DNA of 64,000 nucleotides from Lactobacillus kimbladii. GTDB taxonomy: Bacteria; Bacillota; Bacilli; Lactobacillales; Lactobacillaceae. The DNA is taken from positions 598,722 to 662,721 of the forward strand of contig NZ_SCMB01000001.1 in NCBI RefSeq assembly GCF_014323605.1, written 5' to 3'. The notes under the pieces are model-generated. The model had not been told where the DNA came from and did no database searches. It saw only the letters and a list, made by a program, of their open reading frames with translations. Shown one piece after another: positions 1 to 9,243 of the stretch. The position numbers and the translations under genes were made by a program. Position 1 is the first letter of the stretch. Every line of letters starts with the position of its first letter.

Positions 1-746
1 TCTGCTTTACTGTTTTCAAAACTCCCTTTAGCTGGATGATTAATCATTTTTATTATCTCATAGCCATTAGTAACTTTCACTGGAGTGCTGGTATATTCAC
101 CATTTTTAAGCTTATATGCAGCATTTTTGAAAGTGGAATCCCAATTTTTATTTTCTTGATTAAAAGGCGCTAATTTTCCACTATTAGTACTGGTAGAACT
201 ATCTACAGAATATGTTTTTGCTAAATTTGAAAACTTTTTCCCATGGTCTAATTGCTCGATAATTTCTTCAGCTGTTGATCGACTAGTTACTAAAATATGC
301 TGCACAGTAATCTTCGGATGATATGTTTTCCATTCTACTTTTAATTGTTTATTTGTAGGTTTGATTTGAGACCTCAATGCAATTTCACTAAGTAGGTTAA
401 TCTGAATCATTCTCTTAAAAGATGACTTAGTGTATGAATTTTGTGCTAAAAATTCATTAAATTGTGAGCCATAGCGTTCCTTATAATTATTGTATTCTTG
501 AGTAACTTCTTTAGAATTCAATTTTTCCCCATATTGGGTCTTTAGAGCGTCATAAATCAACAAATTAGCTAAAACGTTTTTACTTGAAGGAGCTGACTTA
601 AGTTCCTTATAAAACTCTTGTTGCGTAATTTTTTTATCTTTTCCATATTGAGCAACTTCTGTATTATTTGATTTTGAACAACCTGCTAAACTCAGTAAGG
701 AAATGCCAGTTACAGCAGTTATTACACCTTTTAATAATTTGTTCAT
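1..746 (-). CDS. prtM: PrsA/PrtM-type foldase lipoprotein (partial, C-terminus beyond window)
   Basis: The frame is open from the ATG at 746 to the window edge (about 248 codons), so the end of the gene is missing. The N-terminus is a lipoprotein signal with the lipobox LAGC (Cys23), so the protein should sit on the outer face of the membrane. Around residues 145-245 is a parvulin/rotamase region (starts near KITVQHILV). Members of this family are peptidyl-prolyl isomerases that help exported proteins fold; PrtM matures the subtilisin-like cell-wall proteinase in lactococci. The gene is divergent from prtH, the same arrangement as lactococcal prtM/prtP, which supports that partner. The ribosome site GGAGGAG precedes the start. 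A general PrsA role is the alternative. Confidence 0.88.
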   Translation of the reverse strand, partial: MNKLLKGVITAVTGISLLSLAGCSKSNNTEVAQYGKDKKITQQEFYKELKSAPSSKNVLANLLIYDALKTQYGEKLNSKEVTQEYNNYKERYGSQFNEFLAQNSYTKSSFKRMIQINLLSEIALRSQIKPTNKQLKVEWKTYHPKITVQHILVTSRSTAEEIIEQLDHGKKFSNLAKTYSVDSSTSTNSGKLAPFNQENKNWDSTFKNAAYKLKNGEYTSTPVKVTNGYEIIKMINHPAKGSFENSKA

Positions 747-938
747 TTTATCTCCTCCAATGAAGATTTTCATCTAATTATTAAAAATATTAAAACAGAT
801 TGCAACTTTTAATTCAATAAAATCACAAAAAATAACAAGCAATAAACAAGAGATTACCAGAATAGCGGGCAAAGCAGTCCATAAATTACAAAAATAAGAA
901 ATTAAAATAATTAAAAATAATATTTTTTACTAAAACAA

Positions 939-967
939 TTGTTATTTTTAATTTTATCCTATATAAT
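939..967 (+). promoter_or_regulatory. promoter of prtH
   Basis: TTGTTA (939-944) and TATAAT (962-967) are separated by 17 bases. It lies in the AT-rich divergent region between the foldase and proteinase genes. The prtH ribosome site GGGGGA follows at about 1029-1034. No operator was recognised here. Confidence 0.7.
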
Positions 968-1040
968 ATTTAATTAATTGATAATGTTATTAATTTAAAC
1001 AGGCAAACACACTATTGTTAATTAAGTTGGGGGACTAGCT

Positions 1041-4000
1041 ATGAAAAGAAATAAGTATGTGGGAGTGCTAGTTTGTGCTGCTGCACTATCTGTCGTATCT
1101 GTATTCTCTAATGCTGAACAGCACGTTAAAGCTACTGTTGACAGTCAAACAAAAACTGTTGCAAACAGCTCTAAAGCAGCAGAATCAGCTACAGTGGGCA
1201 TAACAAACAAAGCAATTGAAGCACAATTAGCTGCAAAAGGGGTTAATCTTAAGCATTTAACTTCTGACGAAAAGCAAACTGTATATGTTGATGTAATTGT
1301 TCAATTGTCTGCTTCACCTGCAGCTACAAATGGTTCAGTAAGCACAAATTCAAGTAGTGCAGAAATTGAACAGGCTACAAAACAAGTAATTGCACAACAA
1401 GGTTCAGTTAAAGCAAAGGTAAAGGCAATTACCAACCAAGCAATTGGCAAAAGCTATGGTTATGTAGTTAACGGTTTTGCTACTAAAGCAAAGGTTAAAG
1501 ATATTCAAAAATTAAGAGCCATTCCAGGCGTTAAATCAGTAACTTTGGCAAAAGTCTACTATGCTAATGACTCTTCAGCTGATGATATGGCTAATGTTTC
1601 AGCAGTTTGGAATAATTATAAATACAAAGGTGAAGGTACTGTAGTTTCTATCATCGATACAGGTATTGATCCTAATCATAAGGATTTACGGTTGAGTGAT
1701 GAATCTAAAGCGAAATTAACTAGAGAAAAGGTTGCTAACTTCACAAAACAAGCTGGTTATGGGCGCTACTTTACTGAAAAGGTCCCATATGGTCATAACT
1801 ATTCAGATAACAATGACAATATTACTGATAATAATCCTAGCGAGCAACACGGTATGCACGTTGCAGGTATCGTAGCTGCCAATGGTACTTCAGATTCTGT
1901 TAACTCGGTTGTAGGTGTTGCTCCAGAAGCGCAATTATTAGCAATGAAAGCCTTTTCTAATTCAGCTAGTTCTGCTACTACTGATTCTACTAACATCATT
2001 GGAGCAATTGATGATTCAGCTAAACTTGGTGCTGATGTTTTGAATATGTCCCTAGGTTCTACTTCTGGTCAGCAAACTGATGATGATCCAGAAATTGTAG
2101 CTGTTGACCGGGCTACTAAGACAGGTACTGCCGCTGTAATTTCTGCTGGTAACTCCGGGACCTCAAACTCAAAAGCTGATGGAAACAACAAGGCATATTA
2201 TGGCAATCCAGATATGGGAACTTTAGGTAGTCCGGGTACTGCCAGAACTGCCACAACGGTTGCATCAGCAGAGAATAATAAAGTTACCACTGATGGTATA
2301 ACTTTTACTTCAGCGGATGGTAAAACTGTAATATTAGGCCCAGAAACTACTCAACTTTCAGGAGGTACTGATCGTTCATTCTTTAATGACAAGCAGTTCT
2401 ACGTTGTTAAAGATAACAATGGACAATTAGGTATAGGCTCTGCAAATCAATATACATCAGATGTTAAGGGTAAAATTGCTATCGTTAAGCGTGGGACTCT
2501 TACTTTTACTGATAAACAAAAATTTGCACAGGAAGCAGGGGCTGCGGGTTTAGTCATTGTTAATAATCAAGCTGGTGCATTAACTAACATGCAGCTTAAT
2601 GCTGGATTCCCTACTGTTGGATTATCAGGGGATGCTGGAAGCAAGTTAGTAGAATATGTTGATAATCATCCTGATGAAGCATTAAAGGTAAGCATTGCTG
2701 TGCAGCCATTAGATAATTCAGCCCTTAAGACGGACTTAATGTCTAACTTTACTTCCTATGGTCCTGTTTCTAATTTGGCATTTAAGCCAGATATCTCAGC
2801 ACCAGGTGGAAATCTTTGGTCAACTCAAAATAATAATGGCTATACTAACATGTCAGGTACTTCTATGGCTTCTCCATTTATTGCTGGTACACAAGCACTT
2901 GTAAGTCAAGCAATGAATGATAAAAAGGGTTCTTTCTATGAAATTTATCAAAAAATGAGTCCAGATGAAAGAACAGCATTTATCAAAACTTTGGAAATGA
3001 ATACTGCAAGTATTCAACCTGATGTTAGTCATGATAATGTGATTGTTTCACCTCGTAGACAAGGTGCTGGATTCATCAATGCACAAGCTGCTATTCAGGC
3101 ATTGGCTAAAAATCCTTCAACCGTTGTTGGTAGCAACGGCTATCCAGGTGTTGAGCTTAAGAGTTTCACAGATAAAAATCTTAAATTCCAAGTTAAGTTT
3201 ACCAATAGAACAAATAAGGATTTAACTTATAAGTTAAACAATAATGGTAAAGAATCAGATGTTTATACTTCTGCTACTGATAGTAGTTCAGTTTTGTATG
3301 ACAAGAAAATTGATGATGCTTCAGTTCAAACTGATGATTACGTAGTTGTACCTGCAAATTCGACTAAGGAACTTACTATTACATTAGCACTGCCGACTGA
3401 TTTTAAGGAAAATCAGTATGTTGAAGGATTCTTGAACTTTAATGGATCAGACGGTTCACAATTACGTTTACCATACATGGGATTCTTTGGCGACTGGGCA
3501 AGTTCAGATCTACCTATCTTTGCTAGCTTAAATGATCCAGACGTATTCCAACCTTACAATAATATCTTGGGTACTATTGTAACTGTTGGTAATGACTCTT
3601 TTAATGGTAACCCAGGTCTAAGCATTGATGAAAACGGTAATTATGTATTTGATTCTTCAAAATTTGCAATTTCTACAGCGGATTATGCTCAATTCCAATG
3701 GTTTAAACCAACTTATTACTTATACAGAAATGCTAATAACGTTAAGGCTCAAATTTTGGATAAAGATGGCAAAGTAATTAATACTTTAGCTTCGTTGAGT
3801 AATGCTACTAAGACATACTATTACGCACAAGCTCAAAGATACACTTACTTTGATGAAGCCCCTGAGTGGGATGGTACATACTTTGACCAACAAGCTAACA
3901 AGACAGTTAAAGTGCCTGATGGAACATATACTTACAGAATTTCTGCTACCGTTGATGGCACAAATACAGAACAGCATTATGATATCCCCGTTAAGGTAGA

Positions 4001-6794
4001 TAGTGTTAAACCTGTATTAAAGAACCTTAAGTTAGAATCAAGTACAGAAAAGGATAGCAATGACCAAGAAAAGACTCGATACTACTTGTATGCTGAAGCC
4101 AAGGATGATCTTAGTGGCTTGAGTGGTGACGCAAATGTTTCTGTAAATGGTGTCTCAAGTCAATTAACATACGATCCAACTGCTAAAGCAGATAAGGATG
4201 GCTTCCAAAAGGTTGAGATCGACTTATCTCCTGAACAGGTAAAGGCTTTACAAGCAGGTAGTAATGACTTTGTTGTAGCATTATTTGATAATGCTTCAAA
4301 TGCAGGAACTGCTTCAGGTGAAAGCAATAAGCCAGGTGAAACCGGCTATGGCTTGGTTCTTAAAGGCGGTGGGTTACCAGATAAGATCTCTTCAACAACT
4401 GACAGATACGAACCTGACACTAAATTCTTTGTATTCACAGGTACTTATCCAAGTAGGGTATATGGTACTTATACTGATAAGTATGACAAGACTCACGACC
4501 TAGATATCGAAAGTGAAGATGACAAGTCATTTGTTGCTAATCTTCCACTTACTAAGGATGATTACAAGACAACGGTTACTCTCTATGCTGATGTTGACCA
4601 TAAGACCGTCCTTAAAGAAAAAGAAATTACAGTTAGTCTTGTACCAGCTAACGTTGAAAGCTTAACTGTTGATAATATTGCTACTTACGATGTAAACAAG
4701 GATTCAACAGCTGAATTGGCACAAACCTCTGAAGATACTGTTAAACTTTCAGGAAAGGTCAGTGATGATACTAAGTCATTAGTAATTAAGCAAGATGGCA
4801 AAGATGACGTATCAGTTGATCTGAGTGCTGATCATACCTTCTCTATTGAATTACCAGTACACTTTGGTGAAAATGACTTTAATATTGTAGCAACTGATGA
4901 AGATGGTAATTCATCCAGTGTTGAGCAAAAGGTTAAGTCTAGTGATCGTGGTAAAACAACTGTAGAGAGCAATGACGTTACATTCGATGGCGGCATCAAG
5001 TGGGGTACCAACAACGTTAGTGCTGATACCAAAAATTATGATCCTAAAACTGGCGAGTTGACTATTACTGGTAAGGTAAAGAGACCAACTACTACTTTGC
5101 AAATCGATGGTAAAAACGTCAAGATCAATTCTGATCAGACATTTGAAGTAACTCTAAATGTTGGTACTCACGGTGCTAAGATTGTATCTGCTTTGATTGG
5201 TGACTCAACTGTTAGAGAAACTACTCAAGAGAGACTGAGTTTCTATGTAGATGCAGAATCACCTGATTTAGCTTTGGATAATAATGGTCCTGTCTACACT
5301 AACAAAGATAAATATACAATTTCTGGTACTGTCACTGATGACTACAACTACTATGAACTATCAATCAATGATAACCACATTGAATCTGCTTGGGGTGATG
5401 TAGACTTCCACAGCGAGGAAGGCTTCAAGAAGGACTTTAAGCATGAAGTTGAATTGAAGCAAGGTAAGAATACTTTTAATATTAAAGTAACTGATTCTCA
5501 AGGCAATGAAACTACTCAAACTTTAATTGTTTACTATAAACCAGAAAAGGTCTTAGATGAGCCTGATATAAAGCAAACTGTAGCAAAAGATGGCAAGTCT
5601 GCTCTCATTGAAGCTACTACCAAGGAACCTGATGCAACGGTAGTTTACAGTGTTGACGATGGCAAAACATTCAAGAATGTGCCAGATGACGGACTCAAAG
5701 TCACTGAAAATGGAACTATTGAATTCAAGTCTGTTGATAAATATGGCAATGAATCTGATGTTAAATCTGTAGAGGTCAAGGATCTTAATGATAAAACTAA
5801 ACCTAGTGCAGATGATGAGAAGTTATCCGATGCTAAAGAAAAGCTTCAGGACAATGTTGATGCTGGCGAAAAGAAAGACTTGAGTGGCTACACTGATGAT
5901 TCTAAGAAGGCCTATGAAGAAGCTTTAGACAAGGCTAAAGATGTTTTAGCAGATAAGAATGCTACATTAAAAGATGTACAAGCTGCTAGCGATGCATTAG
6001 CTAAAGCAGAAAAGGCATTGACTGATAAAGAAAAAGATACTTCAGATGATAATCTGCTAAAAGCAAAGAAGAAACTTCAAACTAATGTTGATGCTGGCGA
6101 AAAGAAAGATTTGAGTGGCTATACTGATGATTCTAAGAAGGCTTATGAAGAAGCTTTAGACAAAGCGAAAAATATTTTAGCAAACAAAGACGCTACACTG
6201 GAAGATGTCCAAGCTGCAACTGATGCATTAGCTAAAGCAGAAAAAGGTTTAACTGCTAAGAGTACTGAATCAACTCCATCAACTAATGCCACTCCAAGCT
6301 CTAATAATTCTAGTTCACAAGCAAGTGCAAATACAACTGCTTCAGATAAGAATAAGGCTAATGAGGAAAAGAAGGATGCCAAAGAAGAGGGTAAATCAAC
6401 TAAGGTAATGTTCAAGTCTGTTCTTTACACTAAGGACCTTAAGAAGACCTCTAAGACTGCCAAGGCATATAGCTTCCTTAACTTTGTAGTTGAAAATGAT
6501 AAACTAAAAGTTTATACATTTAATGGTCAACATTTCTACAAGGTAGTAGATGAGGATGAATATGTTCGTGTAAGAAATGTTACTGGTACCAAGGCTAAGT
6601 TGAAGAGAAACTCTTACGTTTACAAGTCTAATGGTAAGAAGACATCACGTATTCTTCTCAAGAAGGGTACTACTGTGACTGTCTACGGTGATCAATATAA
6701 GGCTTTAAAGAAATATAAGAAGACAGCTTATAGAATTGGCGAAGGTAAATACATCAAGAGCGTAAACTTTTATAAAGTTGATCTTGTAAAATAG
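1041..6794 (+). CDS. prtH: PrtH-type cell-envelope subtilisin-like proteinase with SLAP anchor
   Basis: This 1917-residue exported proteinase degrades casein and other proteins to feed peptide uptake. It begins with a signal peptide (about 1-31) and an inhibitor-type propeptide (to about 175). The S8 catalytic domain follows: Asp206 in IIDTGID, His270 in HGMHVAG, oxyanion Asn371 in AGNSG and Ser608 in GTSMASP. A PA-type insert lies at about 440-560. Long Fn3/Ig-like regions come next. Two FIVAR-like helical repeats lie at about 1597-1740. A basic SLAP domain (about 1785-1917) holds the protein to the wall/S-layer; there is no LPXTG motif. All catalytic residues are present, so it should be active. 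The divergent foldase gene is the likely maturation partner. PrtH of L. helveticus is the closest described type, based on architecture only. Confidence 0.95.
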   Translation: MKRNKYVGVLVCAAALSVVSVFSNAEQHVKATVDSQTKTVANSSKAAESATVGITNKAIEAQLAAKGVNLKHLTSDEKQTVYVDVIVQLSASPAATNGSVSTNSSSAEIEQATKQVIAQQGSVKAKVKAITNQAIGKSYGYVVNGFATKAKVKDIQKLRAIPGVKSVTLAKVYYANDSSADDMANVSAVWNNYKYKGEGTVVSIIDTGIDPNHKDLRLSDESKAKLTREKVANFTKQAGYGRYFTEKVPYGHNYSDNNDNITDNNPSEQHGMHVAGIVAANGTSDSVNSVVGVAPEAQLLAMKAFSNSASSATTDSTNIIGAIDDSAKLGADVLNMSLGSTSGQQTDDDPEIVAVDRATKTGTAAVISAGNSGTSNSKADGNNKAYYGNPDMGTLGSPGTARTATTVASAENNKVTTDGITFTSADGKTVILGPETTQLSGGTDRSFFNDKQFYVVKDNNGQLGIGSANQYTSDVKGKIAIVKRGTLTFTDKQKFAQEAGAAGLVIVNNQAGALTNMQLNAGFPTVGLSGDAGSKLVEYVDNHPDEALKVSIAVQPLDNSALKTDLMSNFTSYGPVSNLAFKPDISAPGGNLWSTQNNNGYTNMSGTSMASPFIAGTQALVSQAMNDKKGSFYEIYQKMSPDERTAFIKTLEMNTASIQPDVSHDNVIVSPRRQGAGFINAQAAIQALAKNPSTVVGSNGYPGVELKSFTDKNLKFQVKFTNRTNKDLTYKLNNNGKESDVYTSATDSSSVLYDKKIDDASVQTDDYVVVPANSTKELTITLALPTDFKENQYVEGFLNFNGSDGSQLRLPYMGFFGDWASSDLPIFASLNDPDVFQPYNNILGTIVTVGNDSFNGNPGLSIDENGNYVFDSSKFAISTADYAQFQWFKPTYYLYRNANNVKAQILDKDGKVINTLASLSNATKTYYYAQAQRYTYFDEAPEWDGTYFDQQANKTVKVPDGTYTYRISATVDGTNTEQHYDIPVKVDSVKPVLKNLKLESSTEKDSNDQEKTRYYLYAEAKDDLSGLSGDANVSVNGVSSQLTYDPTAKADKDGFQKVEIDLSPEQVKALQAGSNDFVVALFDNASNAGTASGESNKPGETGYGLVLKGGGLPDKISSTTDRYEPDTKFFVFTGTYPSRVYGTYTDKYDKTHDLDIESEDDKSFVANLPLTKDDYKTTVTLYADVDHKTVLKEKEITVSLVPANVESLTVDNIATYDVNKDSTAELAQTSEDTVKLSGKVSDDTKSLVIKQDGKDDVSVDLSADHTFSIELPVHFGENDFNIVATDEDGNSSSVEQKVKSSDRGKTTVESNDVTFDGGIKWGTNNVSADTKNYDPKTGELTITGKVKRPTTTLQIDGKNVKINSDQTFEVTLNVGTHGAKIVSALIGDSTVRETTQERLSFYVDAESPDLALDNNGPVYTNKDKYTISGTVTDDYNYYELSINDNHIESAWGDVDFHSEEGFKKDFKHEVELKQGKNTFNIKVTDSQGNETTQTLIVYYKPEKVLDEPDIKQTVAKDGKSALIEATTKEPDATVVYSVDDGKTFKNVPDDGLKVTENGTIEFKSVDKYGNESDVKSVEVKDLNDKTKPSADDEKLSDAKEKLQDNVDAGEKKDLSGYTDDSKKAYEEALDKAKDVLADKNATLKDVQAASDALAKAEKALTDKEKDTSDDNLLKAKKKLQTNVDAGEKKDLSGYTDDSKKAYEEALDKAKNILANKDATLEDVQAATDALAKAEKGLTAKSTESTPSTNATPSSNNSSSQASANTTASDKNKANEEKKDAKEEGKSTKVMFKSVLYTKDLKKTSKTAKAYSFLNFVVENDKLKVYTFNGQHFYKVVDEDEYVRVRNVTGTKAKLKRNSYVYKSNGKKTSRILLKKGTTVTVYGDQYKALKKYKKTAYRIGEGKYIKSVNFYKVDLVK
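5829..6251 (+). repeat. tandem FIVAR-coding direct repeat inside prtH
   Basis: Two near-identical units repeat with a 231-base (77-codon) period; both encode the stretch NVDAGEKKDLSGYTDDSKKA. The DNA identity is high, so the repeat number could vary between strains by recombination. The repeats form the spacer between the Ig-like region and the SLAP anchor. Confidence 0.85.
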
Positions 6795-6858
6795 TTGATC
6801 CATAACTAGTCTTATCATATAAAACTTATATAAGAAAATAGTTTCCAGATTTTAAAAG

Positions 6859-6897
6859 ACGATCAAAATTCTCAATTGAGTATTTTGATCGTTTTTT
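6859..6897 (+). terminator. terminator of prtH
   Basis: The arms ACGATCAAAAT and ATTTTGATCGT enclose a 12-base loop, and a run of T follows. Confidence 0.85.
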
Positions 6898-7015
6898 GCT
6901 TGTTCTTTGTCGTGAAAATCTGCTATGTATCTCATAATTTTTGGGCGTTCGATAACAGACTGTATTGAGAAAGGCGACTTAACTAAGCTAATAATACTAA
7001 CCCCCCAAAAAAATT

Positions 7016-7041
7016 TTGTCTTAATTTCGGGATTCATATCA
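7016..7041. mobile_element. degenerate IS3-type right end
   Basis: The 26 bases starting TTGTCTTAATTTCGGGATTC match the intact relic end at 20565-20590 at 21 of 26 positions. A C-rich/A-rich tract lies just upstream. No transposase sequence remains. Confidence 0.5.
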
Positions 7042-7165
7042 GGTCAGATTGAATATTGAATTAGCATAATAAATCAACTGGTAGTCTTTTTTAGAAATCT
7101 TGCGCATTTCCCAAAAAGTGCCACTGCAATTAATAAATCTAACAGAAAATATACAAGAGAAAATA

Positions 7166-7198
7166 CCTGACAAGATTTAAATATTGTCAGGCTTTTTT
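7166..7198 (+). terminator. orphan intrinsic terminator
   Basis: CCTGACAA and TTGTCAGG form a stem around a 10-base loop, followed by CTTTTTT. No intact gene precedes it, so it probably survives from a lost gene. Confidence 0.7.
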
Positions 7199-7313
7199 GA
7201 TGAAAGACAAATACTAAAGTATAATTAACATTAACGTGAAAATTCAATTTAAAGCTTTTTAGATAATGATCAATCTAGAGAAAAAAGCTTACAAACTAAG
7301 GGAGGGTTTGAAT

Positions 7314-8270
7314 ATGAGTAACATAAAAGTTTTAGTAACAGGAAGAATGCCAGAAGCTGGTTTAACGGAGTTAAGAAAAAACTTTGCTGTGACCCGTAAA
7401 CCAGAAAAAGAAGGTAGGGCTTGGGTTTTAGCACACCTATCTGAATATGAAGGTTTGATACTCATGGGGACACAGGCTGACCGTGAATTAATTGATGCCG
7501 GCACTAATTTGAAAATTATTTCTGCTAGTGGCGTTGGCTATGACAAAATTGACATTGACTATGCGAAACAAAAAGGAATTGTTGTTGCCAATTGTCCTAA
7601 AAGCGTTCTTATTCCTACCGCAGAAATGACATTTGCCTTAATTTTAGCAACTATGAGACGTTTGCATTTTTATGATAAAACTATTCGCACTGACAAATGG
7701 GTTGATGTTTCTCAACCGGAAAATATGGGAACAGGGCTCCAGGGAAAAACACTTGGTATTTACGGTATGGGTCGCATTGGTTCTGAAGTAGCCAAGTACG
7801 CCCAAGTCTTTGGCATGAAAGTCATCTACCATAACAGACATCAGCTAAGTTCTCAAAAAGAAGCAAAAAAGAATGTTCATTATGTAGATTTTGATACTTT
7901 TGTTAAAACAGCAGATGTGATTACCTTGCACGCCCCGGCAACTCCTTCTACAACAGGCGTTTTCGATGCTCAAATATTTAAGCAGATGAAAAAGACAGCT
8001 TATATTATCAATGTTGCTCGAGGTAAGCTGATTAAACAAAATGATTTAATTGCCGCATTGCAAAACGGTGACATTGCTGGAGCAGGTTTAGACGTATATG
8101 AAACTGAACCTGAAGTACCACAAGCTTTATGTGAACTAGATAATGTAATTTTATCACCTCATGCAGGCTCAGGAACACTGTCTGCCCGCACGAATATTGC
8201 TGCTGAGGCTTCACAAAATCTCATTTCATATTTACGGGATCATAAGCCATTAAATCAAGTTAATAAGTGA
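7314..8270 (+). CDS. D-isomer-specific 2-hydroxyacid dehydrogenase
   Basis: The protein (318 residues from this ATG) is a cytosolic oxidoreductase of the D-2-hydroxyacid family, which interconverts 2-oxoacids and D-2-hydroxyacids such as glyoxylate/hydroxypyruvate. The nucleotide-binding motif GIYGMGRIG is central. After the second strand the sequence reads YHNR, with Arg where NAD-specific enzymes carry Asp, hinting at NADPH use. The catalytic triad is seen as Arg in NVARG, Glu in YETEP and His in SPHAG. The ATG at 7314 follows AAGGGAGGG at good spacing; an upstream in-frame ATG at 7266 lacks one. It is a monocistronic unit with its own terminator. It is distinct from ldhD at 57-58 kb. The exact substrate cannot be told from sequence. 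Confidence 0.88.
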   Translation: MSNIKVLVTGRMPEAGLTELRKNFAVTRKPEKEGRAWVLAHLSEYEGLILMGTQADRELIDAGTNLKIISASGVGYDKIDIDYAKQKGIVVANCPKSVLIPTAEMTFALILATMRRLHFYDKTIRTDKWVDVSQPENMGTGLQGKTLGIYGMGRIGSEVAKYAQVFGMKVIYHNRHQLSSQKEAKKNVHYVDFDTFVKTADVITLHAPATPSTTGVFDAQIFKQMKKTAYIINVARGKLIKQNDLIAALQNGDIAGAGLDVYETEPEVPQALCELDNVILSPHAGSGTLSARTNIAAEASQNLISYLRDHKPLNQVNK

Positions 8271-8304
8271 TCTTTTAATTAGTAAAAATAATCATGAATA
8301 AAAA

Positions 8305-8328
8305 CCAAGTTTTTACTTGGCTTTTTTC
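8305..8328 (+). terminator. terminator of the hydroxyacid dehydrogenase gene
   Basis: CCAAGT and ACTTGG pair across TTTT, followed by a T-rich run. Confidence 0.75.
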
Positions 8329-8360
8329 TTTTACAGAAATATAATATGAAGCTAACTACA

Positions 8361-8374
8361 TGAAGTATACTTCA
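8361..8374. promoter_or_regulatory. 14-bp palindromic operator before the HTH gene
   Basis: TGAAGTATACTTCA is a perfect palindrome. It lies about 16 bases after a TATAAT at 8340-8345 and 22 bases before the HTH reading frame. This position suits autorepression by the small regulator encoded immediately downstream (inference). Confidence 0.55.
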
Positions 8375-8395
8375 CATTACTAAGAAGGTGAGATT

Positions 8396-8611
8396 ATCAA
8401 AAATTTAGTTAAGGAAAATAGAAAAAAGCTGCACTTAACGCAACGTGAACTTGCTGTCAAAGTGGGTGTCACCGAACGAACGATTATCACAGTAGAAAAG
8501 GGTAAATACAAGCCCTCACTCATCTTGGCGTATAAACTAGCGCAAGTTTTTAGGACCGATATTGAAACCTTATTTTGTTTACAGGAATATATAGAAAATG
8601 AAGAAGAATAA
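8396..8611 (+). CDS. small XRE-family HTH regulator with non-ATG start
   Basis: A 71-residue frame with no ATG or GTG at its start encodes a single helix-turn-helix (TQRELAVKVGVTERTIITVE) typical of stand-alone XRE regulators. The ribosome site AAGGTGAG sits 5 bases before an ATC (8396), with an ATT at 8393; one of these rare codons must be used, or the gene has lost its ATG. The reading frame is otherwise intact and ends at TAA 8609. It overlaps the next gene, a membrane protein, by 14 bases, so the two are probably translationally coupled. Pairs of a small XRE regulator and a DUF2178-like membrane protein are common in Firmicutes. The palindrome upstream suggests autoregulation. Confidence 0.7.
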   Translation: MKNLVKENRKKLHLTQRELAVKVGVTERTIITVEKGKYKPSLILAYKLAQVFRTDIETLFCLQEYIENEEE

Positions 8612-9056
8612 GAAAAGAAAGATCAAATATTATTTCGCAGCATGCTTTTTTACATTTTTAGCGCTTCTTGAGTTGGTGCTGATCAGTTTAGAGGTTCTGC
8701 GGCACCGCAGGCAAACCGATATACCGAAAAATATTATTTATGCAGTTTTTGCTATTAGTTTTGCTTTTTATCTTTATTATAAAGCCAAAACTGTGGGTAC
8801 AGATAAAGATGATGAAGACGAGCGTGATGAGTTTATTGTAGTGAAAACCGATCACCAAATGTATAAAATAGCTAACTGGTTAATTTATATTCTGAGCCTG
8901 GTCTTTATAACTAGCGCAGCGTTCATGTATGAAGCTCAAGGCTTTACGACACCGGTCATAATATTGACAACCATTGCCGCTACTTTAAGCGTCTTATGGA
9001 ACTTATTATTATTAATTGAAATGATTTTAGGTATTACCAATGAACTTAGAAACTGA
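8598..9056 (+). CDS. four-helix membrane protein paired with HTH regulator
   Basis: This 152-residue protein has four predicted membrane segments (about 11-32, 44-61, 92-111 and 119-144). A charged cytosolic loop in the middle reads DEDERDEFIVVKTDH. Such a loop is characteristic of membrane partners of small XRE regulators (DUF2178-like). The start overlaps the regulator gene. The function is unknown. Sequestration of the regulator at the membrane or sensing of envelope state are possibilities suggested only by the pairing. Confidence 0.75.
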   Translation: MKKNKKRKIKYYFAACFFTFLALLELVLISLEVLRHRRQTDIPKNIIYAVFAISFAFYLYYKAKTVGTDKDDEDERDEFIVVKTDHQMYKIANWLIYILSLVFITSAAFMYEAQGFTTPVIILTTIAATLSVLWNLLLLIEMILGITNELRN

Positions 9057-9243
9057 TGAGACATAAATATTGCTAAATAATATCCAAGCAACTTTGCATT
9101 TTAGTACAAAATTTTTTCCACTTGCTTTCCTGATAGTGACCTCTTAGTTAAATAGTATTGTAATCACGGTTCTTCTCAAGTTTAATTAATTTATCATCTT
9201 TAATGAATGAAAAAATTATTAACAAAACTGAGGGAGAAAAATA

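Larger units (their letters stand above)
6898..7313. other. intergenic region with degenerate IS end and orphan terminator
   Basis: No coding frame with a credible start was found here. A degraded IS3-type right end lies at 7016-7041 and an orphan terminator at 7166-7198. Both suggest that a gene or insertion once lay between prtH and the dehydrogenase. The ribosome site of the next gene, AAGGGAGGG, closes the region. Confidence 0.6.

Noticed and set aside
6852..7037. 61-codon minus-strand frame after prtH
   Set aside because: It covers a terminator and an IS end and lacks a ribosome site.
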